DNA of 64,000 bases from JASLDZ01 sp964242895. GTDB taxonomy: Bacteria; Pseudomonadota; Alphaproteobacteria; Caulobacterales; Caulobacteraceae. Below are positions 17,735 through 25,721 of the stretch, piece by piece; within the stretch, counting starts at the first letter, position 1; the number at the start of each line of letters is the position of its first letter. Below the pieces are notes generated by a model. The model saw nothing but the letters and a program-made list of their open reading frames with translations. It was not told where the DNA came from and searched no databases. Where the stretch lies: assembly GCA_964242895.1 (NCBI GenBank), contig CAXTBN010000001.1, positions 41,406-105,405 of the forward strand, read 5' to 3'. The translations under genes and the position numbers were made by a program.

Positions 17735-20281
17735 ATGCGCCTCAGCGCCATGCTTCTATCCACCGCCTCGGCGGCCGCCGTGCTCGTGGCCGCCGCCTCC
17801 CCCGCCACCGCGCAGAGCGGAGGCGGCAGCGCCGCGGCCCAGTCGGGCGCGTCCTCCCAGTCGGCCGCCAGCGCCGCCAGCAAGGAGAGCGGCACGCCCC
17901 AGAGCGTCGACGAGATCGTCGTCACCGCGCAGAAGCGCACGCAGAACCTGCAGGACGTGCCGATCGTGGTCACCACGGTCAGCCGCCAGCTCCTGCAGGA
18001 CTCCGGCGTCAGCGACATCAAGGACCTGCAGACCGTCGTTCCGGGCCTCTTGGTGACCTCCACCACCAGCGAGGGCACGACCACCGCCCGCATCCGCGGC
18101 ATCGGCACCGTCGGCGACAACGTCGGCCTGGAGAGCTCGGTCGGCATCTCGATCGACGGCGTCTACCGCCCCCGCAACGGCGTCGGCTTCGGCGACCTGG
18201 GCGACGTGGACCGGATCGAAGTGCTGAAGGGTCCGCAGGGCACCCTGTTCGGCAAGTCGACCTCGGCCGGCGTGATCAACATCCTCACCGCCCAGCCCTC
18301 GTTCGACTTCGGCGCGCACGCCGAGTTCACCGCCGGCAACTACGGCGAGTACGGCGGCTCGGCCTCGGTCACCGGCCCACTGATGGGCGACAAGCTGGCC
18401 GGCAGCCTCTACGTGGCCGACCGCCAGCGCGACGGCTTCAACACCGTCATCAGCGCGCCCGGCCCGTCGACGCAGACGCGCGACCAGGACCGCAATTTCT
18501 ACACCATCCGCGGCCAGCTGCTGTGGCTGCCGACGGATGACCTCAGCGTCCGCTCCATCATCGACTACACCCACCGCGACGAGCGCTGCTGCGCCGCGGT
18601 GCAGATCCGCTCGTCCGGCTCGGGCACTCCGGGCTCGGGCGTGGGCGAGACGGCGGCGATCGTGAGCGCGCTGGGCGGCTCGGGCGGCGGCGAGGCGATC
18701 AACCCGGTCCCGTTCAACCGCGTCGAGTACGCCAACCAGCAAGACGTGCAGGACATCGTCGACCGCGGGTTCTCCACCGAGGTCAACTACAAGCTTCACG
18801 CGCTGGGCGACGCCTCCATCACCTCGGTCACCGCCGTGCGCGACTGGAAGCTGATCCAGGGCGGCGACACCGACTTCACGACCGCCGACTTCCTGTTCCG
18901 TCCCGGCACCGACGCCGACAGCGACGAGTTCCAGACGATCAGCGAGGAGCTGCGTCTGTCCGGCAAGGTCGACCGCCTCGATTACACCGTCGGCGCCTTC
19001 TACAGCCACGAGCACCTGCGCTCGAACTTCAACCTGCTGTTCGGCCCGGCCTTCACGCCCTACATCAACGCCCTGCTGCAGGGCGTCCCCGGCGCGTTCG
19101 GCGCGGCCCAGCCGGCCAACACGGGCGACTTCGACCGCTATCGCCAGGATGACGACACCTTCGCCGTCTTCACCAACGACACCTTCCACATCACCTCGAA
19201 GCTGGACTTCAACGCCGGCTTCCGCTTCACGCACGACGAGAAGGACCTGAACAGCCTTCAGACCAACACGGGCGGCGGCGCGCTCTGCGGGCGCGTCAAC
19301 GGCGTGATCGGCACCCTGCCGGCGGCCACCCAGGCGGCGCTGGGCGTCGTCGACGCGGTGAGCTGCCTTCCCGTGCTGAGCCCGGGCTTCAACAACTTCG
19401 CCAACCATCAGTCGGAGACGGAGAACGAAGCGTCGGGCACGGCGAAGCTCAGCTACCGCTTCAACCCCGAGCTCCTGGTCTACGGCTCCTACGCGCGCGG
19501 CTACAAGGCGGGTGGCTTCAACCTCGACCGCACCGAGTGCACCGTCGGCGCGCCGGGCTGCGCGCCCGGCTCTGCGGCGGTCAACACGCCGCTCACCAAC
19601 ACCCGCTTCGCGCCGGAGTTCGTGGACAGCTACGAGCTGGGCGCCAAGTCGACGCTGCTGAACCGCAAGCTGCTCCTCAACGGCACCCTATTCCGCCAGG
19701 AGTTCGACAACTTCCAGTTCAACACCTTCAACGGCCTGATCTTCGTGGTCGTGTCGGTGCCGGAGGTGGTCAGCCAGGGCCTGGACACCGACTTCGTCTG
19801 GTTCCCGATCCGCGACATGTCGATCCAGGGCGGCCTGACGATCGCCGACACCCGGTTCCAGAACAAGGACCTCGGCATCCTGCAGACGGCGGGCTACCAG
19901 GGTTCGGGCGGCTCGCGCCTGCCGCTGGCGCCGCTGTACTCGGCCTCGTTCTCGGCCACCTACACGCATGACCTGTTCGGCGACTTCCGCGTCCGCGGCA
20001 ACGCCGGCGTGAAGTTCTCCTCAGCGTACAACACGGGCTCGGACGAGGATCCTGGCAAGCGCCAGGGCGACTACGCGCTGGTCAACGCGCGCATCTCCTT
20101 CTTCCCGCGCAACGAGCGCTACTCGCTCGAGCTCTGGGCCGAGAACCTGTTCGACAAGGACTATCGCCAGGTGGTGTTCGACGCGCCGTTCCAGAACGCG
20201 CCGACCAACGCCACCGGCGTGCTGGACGGCTTCCTCGGCCAGCCCCGCACCTACGGCGTGACGCTCCGCGCCAAGTTCTAG
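17735..20281 (+). CDS. TonB-dependent outer membrane receptor
   Basis: 848 residues. The ATG at 17735 gives a proper signal peptide (MRLSAMLLSTASAAAVLVAA, cleavage near ATAQ) and has GAGAGGGA upstream; an in-frame upstream start would spoil it. After a Gln/Ser/Ala-rich linker comes the TonB box-like VDEIVVTAQKR, the plug domain (VPIVVTTVSRQLL to VIEVLKGPQGTLFGKSTSAGVIN-type elements), and a 22-strand barrel ending in the aromatic terminus GVTLRAKF. The plug and barrel style (GRGYKAGGFN-like loop at KAGGFNLDRT) is that of sphingomonad and Caulobacter receptors for varied nutrients rather than classical siderophore receptors. The substrate is not predictable. A strong hairpin follows the stop. 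Confidence 0.92.
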   Translation: MRLSAMLLSTASAAAVLVAAASPATAQSGGGSAAAQSGASSQSAASAASKESGTPQSVDEIVVTAQKRTQNLQDVPIVVTTVSRQLLQDSGVSDIKDLQTVVPGLLVTSTTSEGTTTARIRGIGTVGDNVGLESSVGISIDGVYRPRNGVGFGDLGDVDRIEVLKGPQGTLFGKSTSAGVINILTAQPSFDFGAHAEFTAGNYGEYGGSASVTGPLMGDKLAGSLYVADRQRDGFNTVISAPGPSTQTRDQDRNFYTIRGQLLWLPTDDLSVRSIIDYTHRDERCCAAVQIRSSGSGTPGSGVGETAAIVSALGGSGGGEAINPVPFNRVEYANQQDVQDIVDRGFSTEVNYKLHALGDASITSVTAVRDWKLIQGGDTDFTTADFLFRPGTDADSDEFQTISEELRLSGKVDRLDYTVGAFYSHEHLRSNFNLLFGPAFTPYINALLQGVPGAFGAAQPANTGDFDRYRQDDDTFAVFTNDTFHITSKLDFNAGFRFTHDEKDLNSLQTNTGGGALCGRVNGVIGTLPAATQAALGVVDAVSCLPVLSPGFNNFANHQSETENEASGTAKLSYRFNPELLVYGSYARGYKAGGFNLDRTECTVGAPGCAPGSAAVNTPLTNTRFAPEFVDSYELGAKSTLLNRKLLLNGTLFRQEFDNFQFNTFNGLIFVVVSVPEVVSQGLDTDFVWFPIRDMSIQGGLTIADTRFQNKDLGILQTAGYQGSGGSRLPLAPLYSASFSATYTHDLFGDFRVRGNAGVKFSSAYNTGSDEDPGKRQGDYALVNARISFFPRNERYSLELWAENLFDKDYRQVVFDAPFQNAPTNATGVLDGFLGQPRTYGVTLRAKF

Positions 20282-20291
20282 TCCTCGCGGC

Positions 20292-20319
20292 CCTCCCTCG
20301 CCCACCTGGGCGGGGGAGG
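20292..20319 (+). terminator. Strong GC hairpin after TonB receptor gene
   Basis: CCTCCCTCGCCC pairs with GGGCGGGGGAGG across a 4-base loop (one T-G wobble), ten bases after the stop codon. There is no T-run, so termination may need Rho or the hairpin may protect the mRNA 3' end. Confidence 0.5.
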
Positions 20320-20413
20320 CGCCTCGGAGCGCGGCGAGTTCGTCGTCCCGCGCTCCGCCTAGCTGATCCCGGTGTCCCCGGCGCTCGGCGAAGCTCGGCC
20401 TCACAGCCGCGGT

Positions 20414-20541
20414 CCGGCGACGGTGAGGTCGGACATGGACGGGGAGCGCTTCGGGCGCGGGCGCGCGCCGGAGCGCAGGATGGCTCAGCTCCGCTCCCCG
20501 GAGGGCGAAACGGGACGAAACGGGTCATCACGGGGCGCCTC
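20414..20541 (-). repeat. Dispersed repeat, copy A (leader and start codon of a surface-protein gene)
   Basis: Reverse complement of 60725-60855. In the inner 77 bases (20414-20490 against 60779-60855) 70 positions agree; the outer part keeps the motif GATGACCCGTTTCG, with one indel of a few bases between. Copy A carries on the minus strand an ATG at 20436 with the same first codons as the giant surface protein (MSDLT-AG) but hits a stop at 20401-20403 after 11 residues. It sits in the 335-base gap between the TonB receptor and the HTH-TPR regulator, otherwise empty except for the terminator hairpin. Confidence 0.75.
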
Positions 20542-20616
20542 GCCCCATCGACAGTCCCGCCGGGACCTGTTCTGCTGACGTTCCCGCCGCCGGACGTATC
20601 GGCGGCCCGCCGGTGG

Positions 20617-22755
20617 ATGCGCGTGCCCGACGCCGATCGCTTGGAGACCTGGGCTTCGATCGCCGCCCATCTCGATCGGGATGTGCGGACGGCCAAGCGC
20701 TACGAACTCGAGCGCGGCATGCCCGTCCGGCGCATGCCGGGCGGCGGCAAGGCCCGCGTCTACGCCTTCCGCCACGAGTTGGACGCCTGGCGCTCCGGCG
20801 TGCTGGAGGAGCCTGCGCCGCCCCCCGCCGAGGCCGCACCCACGTCGCTGGTCTCCGTCCCGCTCCGGCCTCGCTTCGGCTGGCGGGGACGGGGCTGGGC
20901 GGTCGGGGCGCTCGGGCTGGCCGCCGCCGTCGTCGCGGCGGCGGCGCTGCTGGCGCGGTCCGGTCCTTCGCGGGCCGGCCCGACGGCGGTGGTGGTGGCC
21001 GCGCTGCAGAACGACACGGGCGAGACCGTGTTCGACCGGCTGATCCCCCGCCTGCTGCAGATCGACCTGACCCAGTCGCCGCAGCTGCAGGTGGCCGGCG
21101 ACGCCAAGGTGTCACAGGCGCTCGCCCTGATGGAGCGCCCGCGCGACGCCGCGCTCACCCCCGCCCTGGCGCGCGAAATCTGCGCGCGGGGCAACGGCGG
21201 CGTGGTCATGGCCCCGGGCGCGGCGAAGCTGGGCGACCGCTACGTGCTGACGCTGACCGCCTCCGACTGCGTGAGCGGCCGCGTCCTGTCCGACGGGCGC
21301 GAGGTGGTCGCCGCCAAGGAGGCCATGCCGCAAGCGCTGGACCGGCTGGTGGCCGAGACGCGCCGCAGGCTCGGCGAGAGCCGCGCCTCCATCGCGCGGC
21401 TCGGCGTGCCGCTGCTCCCGGCGCGCACCGCCTCCTTCGACGCCCTGCGCGCCTACTCGGAGGCCGTGTGGCTCTCGGAGCACGCCAAGGACGTGGAGGC
21501 CGTGCCGCTGTACCGCCGCGCCATCGACCTCGACGGCGGCTTCGGTCTGGCCTGGCTCGGGCTGGCGGAGACCTTCTTTCACGCGCGGCAGTGGCGCGAG
21601 GACGCGGAGGCGATGACCCACGCCTACGCCCTGCGCGGCTCCATGTCGGAGCGCGAGCAGCTTTTCACGGCCTATCGCTACCACAGCGTGGTCGAGCGGG
21701 ATCTGGTGGCGGCGCTGGACAGCCTGAAGACGCTGGCGCTCATCTACCCGGGCGACGCCTCCGTCCTGAACAGCCTGTCGTCCCTGCAGTTCGACCTGGG
21801 CGGGTACGACGACGCGATCGCCGACGCCGAGCGCGCGAGGCGCGCCGATCCCCGCTCCACGGCGGCCTGGTTCAACCTGATGCGTGCGCTGACGCGCAGC
21901 GGCCACGCCGCGCGCGCCAAGACGCTCGGCGAGGAGGCCGCGAAGGCCGGTCTGGTGGACAGCCGGGTGCACGAGCAGCGCATCCTCGCCGCCATCGAGC
22001 TGGGCGACGCCGCGCAGGCGAAACGGCTGCTGGACGCGGCGATCGGCACGCCGTTGGAGCGCGACGCGTCGCTGCAGTACAGCTCCTTGTTCGGCGACGG
22101 CCGGGGTCGCGAGTTCGACGCTCTGGTGGACCGCGCCGACGTGCTCGGTCGTCGGCAGGGGTTGCGGATGGATTGGCCCGCCGTCGCGGCCGCCCTGGCC
22201 GACATGGGAGCCGACGACCTCGCCCGTCATCGGCTCGCCCTGGTCGAGACCGACCTGCGCGTGGGCAAGACCCACCGCGCCCAAGCCCTGGTCGGCGATG
22301 TCGCGCAGACGGAGGCCGACCTGGCGCGCGACGAGGCGCGCTGGCCCAAGGACACGCTGCGCAACGCCGAGTATGGGCCGGAGGCGCGTGCGGTCCTGGC
22401 GCTGCGGCGCGGCGATCCGCAGGCCGCCGTGCGCGCCACCAGCGCGCCCGACCCGTACGAGTGGCGCACGCTGGAGTTCCCCTACGTCCGTGCGCTGGCG
22501 CTGCTGGCGGCGGGCGACGGTCCGGCGGCCGCTGCCGAGTTCCGCGCCGTGCTGGCGCACCCGGGCTGGAGCAACTGGCCGCAGTACGGCCTGTCGCACC
22601 TGGGGCTCGCCCGCGCCCTGCGGCTGCAACACGACGCCGCCGGCGCCCGGCGCGAGTACGACGTGTTCCTGCGCGCGTGGCGTCTCGCCGATCCCGACCT
22701 GCCGCAGCCGCGCCAGGCTGTCGCCGAGCGCGCCGCCTTGTCCGCCGGCATTTGA
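20617..22755 (+). CDS. Membrane-anchored HTH regulator with C-terminal TPR region
   Basis: 712 residues. The N-terminal 60 residues (TWASIAAHLDRDVRTAKRYE, then VRRMPGGGKARVYAF and LDAWR) form a MerR/excisionase-like winged-helix DNA-binding domain. A Pro-rich linker and one transmembrane helix follow (about residues 92-112, GWAVGALGLAAAVVAAAALLA). The periplasmic part starts with a FlgO/TolB-like domain (about 120-260) and continues into TPR-like helical repeats to the C-terminus. This is a CadC-like one-component layout in which a periplasmic signal would control DNA binding at the inner membrane. Target genes are unknown; the TonB receptor upstream is an obvious candidate but has its own terminator, so the link is only positional. 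Confidence 0.75.
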   Translation: MRVPDADRLETWASIAAHLDRDVRTAKRYELERGMPVRRMPGGGKARVYAFRHELDAWRSGVLEEPAPPPAEAAPTSLVSVPLRPRFGWRGRGWAVGALGLAAAVVAAAALLARSGPSRAGPTAVVVAALQNDTGETVFDRLIPRLLQIDLTQSPQLQVAGDAKVSQALALMERPRDAALTPALAREICARGNGGVVMAPGAAKLGDRYVLTLTASDCVSGRVLSDGREVVAAKEAMPQALDRLVAETRRRLGESRASIARLGVPLLPARTASFDALRAYSEAVWLSEHAKDVEAVPLYRRAIDLDGGFGLAWLGLAETFFHARQWREDAEAMTHAYALRGSMSEREQLFTAYRYHSVVERDLVAALDSLKTLALIYPGDASVLNSLSSLQFDLGGYDDAIADAERARRADPRSTAAWFNLMRALTRSGHAARAKTLGEEAAKAGLVDSRVHEQRILAAIELGDAAQAKRLLDAAIGTPLERDASLQYSSLFGDGRGREFDALVDRADVLGRRQGLRMDWPAVAAALADMGADDLARHRLALVETDLRVGKTHRAQALVGDVAQTEADLARDEARWPKDTLRNAEYGPEARAVLALRRGDPQAAVRATSAPDPYEWRTLEFPYVRALALLAAGDGPAAAAEFRAVLAHPGWSNWPQYGLSHLGLARALRLQHDAAGARREYDVFLRAWRLADPDLPQPRQAVAERAALSAGI

Positions 22756-22844
22756 GGCGGCTGTACCGGCCGTAGGCGCCGCTGCGGCGCTGCGGAACTT
22801 CAGGGCGGCCCCGGCGTAGAGCGCGGGGTCTCGGAGAAGCTGGA

Positions 22845-23276
22845 ATGTCGGCACGCGCCATGGAGCCGAGGGCGACGGGAGTTTCGCTGCACGGCCGGCT
22901 GGCGCCGCTGGGCGCGGGCCTGCTGATCGCCGCCTTCTTCACCGACCTGCTCTACTGGCGCACGGTGCAGGTGCAGTGGGAGACCTTCTCCGTGTGGCTG
23001 ATCACCGGCGGCCTGCTGCTGGCCGCCCTGTCCGCGCTGGCGCTGGTCGCCGACGTGCTGCTGCGGCGTGACCTGCAGATCTCCGCCCCGCGCTTTGCTC
23101 TGTTCGCCGCGGCGGCCGTGCTGTCGATCCTCAACGTGTTCGTGCACAGCCGCGACGGCTACACGGCCGTGGTGCCCTCCGGCCTCGCGCTGTCCGCGGC
23201 GGTGGCGCTGATCCTGGCCGTGGTGGGGATCGGCGGCTGGGACGTCCTGCGGCCGGCCTCGATGGGAAAGCACTGA
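22845..23276 (+). CDS. DUF2231 family membrane protein
   Basis: 143 residues with four predicted transmembrane helices. LHGRLAPLGAGLLIAAFFTDLLYW and the WLITGGLLLAALSALALVADVL segment are characteristic of the DUF2231 family, whose role is unknown. Some members pair with redox enzymes or carry heme-associated domains. It ends two bases before the sugar dehydrogenase gene, so the two form an operon and the membrane protein may serve as electron acceptor or anchor; this is inference. Confidence 0.8.
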   Translation: MSARAMEPRATGVSLHGRLAPLGAGLLIAAFFTDLLYWRTVQVQWETFSVWLITGGLLLAALSALALVADVLLRRDLQISAPRFALFAAAAVLSILNVFVHSRDGYTAVVPSGLALSAAVALILAVVGIGGWDVLRPASMGKH

Positions 23277-23278
23277 GC

Positions 23279-24661
23279 ATGCGTCCGACGACCCCCTCCA
23301 CCTCGGCGCTCGTGCGCGGCGCCGCGGTCGCGGCGCTCGCCCTGGCCGCCGCCGCCTGCCAGCGGCAGGGCGGCTCCCCGGCCGTGCAGTACGGGGCGGC
23401 GCCTCAACTCCCCGAGCCGCATCAGTACCTCCTGCCGCCCATGCACATCGCGCCCGTGGCGGAGTGGGGCGCCGCGACGCCCACCGTGTCTGCAGGCCTC
23501 AAGGTCGAGGCGGTGGCGACCGGCCTCAAGGGTCCGCGCTTCGTCTACCCGCTGCCGAACGGCGACGTGCTGGTGGTGGAGACGGGAGGGCCCAAGGCGC
23601 CGGTCAACCGTCCCAAGGATTGGGTGATGGGCTTCATCGAGGGCTTTGCGGGCAAGAAGACCAGCAAGCCGTCCAACCGCATCGTCCTGTTGCGCGACAC
23701 GAACGGCGACGGCCGGCCCGGCCTGCGCACCGTGCTCATAGATCACCTGAACTCGCCGTTCGGCGTGACCCTGGTCGGGAACGACCTTTACGTGGCCGAT
23801 ACGGACGCCCTGCTGCGCTTTCCTTACCAGCCGGGGCAGACGCAGATCACCGCCAGGCCCGAGATCGTGACCGAGCTGCCCGGCGGCCCCATCGACCACC
23901 ACTGGACCAAGAGCTTGGCGGCCAGCGCCGACGGCTCGAAGCTGTACGTGGGCGTCGGCTCCAACAGCAACATCGCCGAGAACGGGCTGGAGGCGGAGAA
24001 GGATCGCGCCGCCGTGTGGGAGATCGACCGCGCCACGGGGCTGAAGCGCATCTACGCCGGCGGACTGCGCAACGCGGCGGGCCTGGCCGTGCAGCCCGGC
24101 TCGGGGCGGCTGTGGGCCGTGGTCAACGAGCGCGACGAGCTCGGGCCCGACCTGGTGCCGGACTACCTGACGTCGGTGCGGGAGCACGGGTTCTACGGCT
24201 GGCCGTTCAGCTACTACGGCCGCCACCTCGACCCCCGCGTCCGTCCCCAGCGGCCGGACCTGGTGGCGCGCGCCATCGTCCCCGACTACGCCCTCAGCTC
24301 GCACGTGGCGCCCCTCGGGCTGGCCTTCTCGGACGCATCCAGCCTGTCGGCGGCGTACCGCTCCGGCGTCTTCATCGGCGAGCATGGCAGCTGGGACCGC
24401 ACGCCTCTCAACGGCTACAAGGTGGTCTATGTGCCGTTCAGCGGCGGCCGGCCGAGCGGTCCGCCGCAGGACCTCGTGACCGGCTTCCTCGACGCCCACC
24501 AGCACGCCCGCGGGCGGCCGGTCGGCGTGGCGGTGGACCGCACGGGCGCGCTCCTGATCGCAGACGACCTCGGCAAGACCGTGTGGCGCGTGTCCGCGGC
24601 CGCGGGCGCCGCCGTGACGGCGCAGGCGCCGCGCCCGGCCGGGACCACCCGGCCGGGCTGA
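23279..24661 (+). CDS. PQQ-dependent sugar (sorbosone/glucose) dehydrogenase-like lipoprotein
   Basis: 460 residues. The N-terminus has a lipobox (LALAAAACQ), so it is probably a lipoprotein on the periplasmic face. The rest is a six-bladed GSDH-type beta-propeller: GLKGPRFVYPLPNGDVLVVE, LRDTNGDGRPGLR, HHWTKSLAASADGSKLYVGVG, and IGEHGSWDRTPLNGYKVVYVPF. Family members oxidise aldoses or sorbosone with PQQ, but many close homologues are untested. The pair with a DUF2231 membrane protein two bases upstream is conserved-looking. No PQQ synthesis genes are in the window. Confidence 0.87.
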   Translation: MRPTTPSTSALVRGAAVAALALAAAACQRQGGSPAVQYGAAPQLPEPHQYLLPPMHIAPVAEWGAATPTVSAGLKVEAVATGLKGPRFVYPLPNGDVLVVETGGPKAPVNRPKDWVMGFIEGFAGKKTSKPSNRIVLLRDTNGDGRPGLRTVLIDHLNSPFGVTLVGNDLYVADTDALLRFPYQPGQTQITARPEIVTELPGGPIDHHWTKSLAASADGSKLYVGVGSNSNIAENGLEAEKDRAAVWEIDRATGLKRIYAGGLRNAAGLAVQPGSGRLWAVVNERDELGPDLVPDYLTSVREHGFYGWPFSYYGRHLDPRVRPQRPDLVARAIVPDYALSSHVAPLGLAFSDASSLSAAYRSGVFIGEHGSWDRTPLNGYKVVYVPFSGGRPSGPPQDLVTGFLDAHQHARGRPVGVAVDRTGALLIADDLGKTVWRVSAAAGAAVTAQAPRPAGTTRPG

Positions 24662-24735
24662 CGCTCACACCGGTCGGCCGGTCACGATGTCCGGCGGAAG
24701 CCGCGTCTGCTCCAGTCCGCCGCGCCTTCAGGCGC

Positions 24736-25224
24736 TCATGGGTCCGACCGGACCGACAGGATCTCCAGGAGGTCCGGTCCGAGCCGCGCTTCATCGCCCG
24801 CCGCCTTGCCCAGGAGCGCGTGCGCGAGAGGCGAGACGTACGACACGCGCCCCGACGCCGGGTCGGCCTCGTCCTCGCCGACGATGCGGAACACCTGCCG
24901 GCGTCCGTCGGGCCGTTCGAAGGCGACCTCCGAGCCGAATTGCACGACGTCGCGGGCGGGGTCGGCCGGGGTGAGCTGCGCGGACGCGCGTCGGGCGGCG
25001 TAGTAGCGCAGGTCGCGCGTGGCCCTGGCCATGGCGGTGCGGTCCGCGTGGACGTTGCCCTGCGCCTGCGCGGCGGTGTAGGCGTCGCGCGCCCGGGCCA
25101 GCGCCGCGTCCAGCGCGGCCAGCCCGGAGGCGGTGACGAGGTTGGGATGCGGCGAGATCGGGCGGTCGGGCAGGTGCGCCGCCGTCGCCTCGCTGTCCTC
25201 TTCCCGTGTGAATGCGACGCTCAT
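24736..25224 (-). CDS. GreA/GreB-family transcription elongation factor-like protein
   Basis: 162 residues from the ATG at 25224 (MSVAFTREEDSE). The N-terminal coiled coil is shortened; SPHPNLVTASGLAALDAAL and the C-terminal FKBP-like half (VVQFGSEVAFERPDGRRQVFRIVGEDEADPASGRVSYVSPLAHALLGKAAGDE) match the GreA/GreB C-terminal domain. The acidic tip residues that GreA uses to stimulate transcript cleavage are not obvious, so it may bind RNA polymerase in an Rnk- or Gfh-like, modulating way. It is convergent with the sugar dehydrogenase gene. Confidence 0.82.
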   Translation of the reverse strand: MSVAFTREEDSEATAAHLPDRPISPHPNLVTASGLAALDAALARARDAYTAAQAQGNVHADRTAMARATRDLRYYAARRASAQLTPADPARDVVQFGSEVAFERPDGRRQVFRIVGEDEADPASGRVSYVSPLAHALLGKAAGDEARLGPDLLEILSVRSDP

Positions 25225-25288
25225 GATGGGATAGAGCACCTCTCGGCGCGCCCCGTTCCGGTCGCGCCGGACTCAGCGCGAGACCCGC

Positions 25289-25684
25289 ATGACCGCCCGC
25301 TCCGTCGCCCGCTGGCTCCTGATCGCCGTCTACGTGGCCATCGGCCTCGTGCACCTCCTGCGCACGGACGCCATGCTGCCCATCATGCCGGCGTGGGTCC
25401 CGTGGCCGCGGCAGGTGATCCTGGCGACGGGGGCCTGCGAGCTCCTGGGCGCCGCCGGCTTGGCGCTCCCTCCGCTGCGTCGGCTCGCGGGGATCATGCT
25501 GGCGCTCTACGCGGTGTGCGTGTTCCCGGCGAACGTCCACCACGCCCTGGACCACGTGGCGGTCGGGGGCCTGCCCTCGAGCTGGTGGTACCATGGGCCG
25601 CGGCTGCTGTTTCAGCCCGTGTTCGTATGGTGGGCGCTCTGGGCGGGCGAGGTCATCGACTGGCCCTTCAAAAGGCGGCCCTGA
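25289..25684 (+). CDS. DoxX-like small membrane protein
   Basis: 131 residues with four hydrophobic segments. RWLLIAVYVAIGLVHLL, a central PWPRQVILATGACELLGAAGLAL and the conserved ANVHHAL segment fit the DoxX/DoxD-like superfamily. Function unknown; homologues are linked to redox or thiol stress. It starts 64 bases from the divergent GreA-like gene. Confidence 0.7.
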   Translation: MTARSVARWLLIAVYVAIGLVHLLRTDAMLPIMPAWVPWPRQVILATGACELLGAAGLALPPLRRLAGIMLALYAVCVFPANVHHALDHVAVGGLPSSWWYHGPRLLFQPVFVWWALWAGEVIDWPFKRRP

Positions 25685-25721
25685 TGTCCTGGCCTCCCGG
25701 ATCGGCGGGGCGGCGCGCCCG

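Noticed and set aside
20372..20578. 68-codon forward open frame between the TonB receptor and HTH-TPR genes
   Set aside because: It lies mainly within the dispersed repeat and has Arg/Ser-rich low-complexity translation. A related frame appears antisense in copy B, as expected from shared DNA; no domain or ribosome site supports it.
24668..24681. ACCGG-CCGGT hairpin between the convergent sugar dehydrogenase and GreA-like genes as a terminator
   Set aside because: The stem is only five base pairs with no T-run, which is expected by chance in GC-rich DNA.
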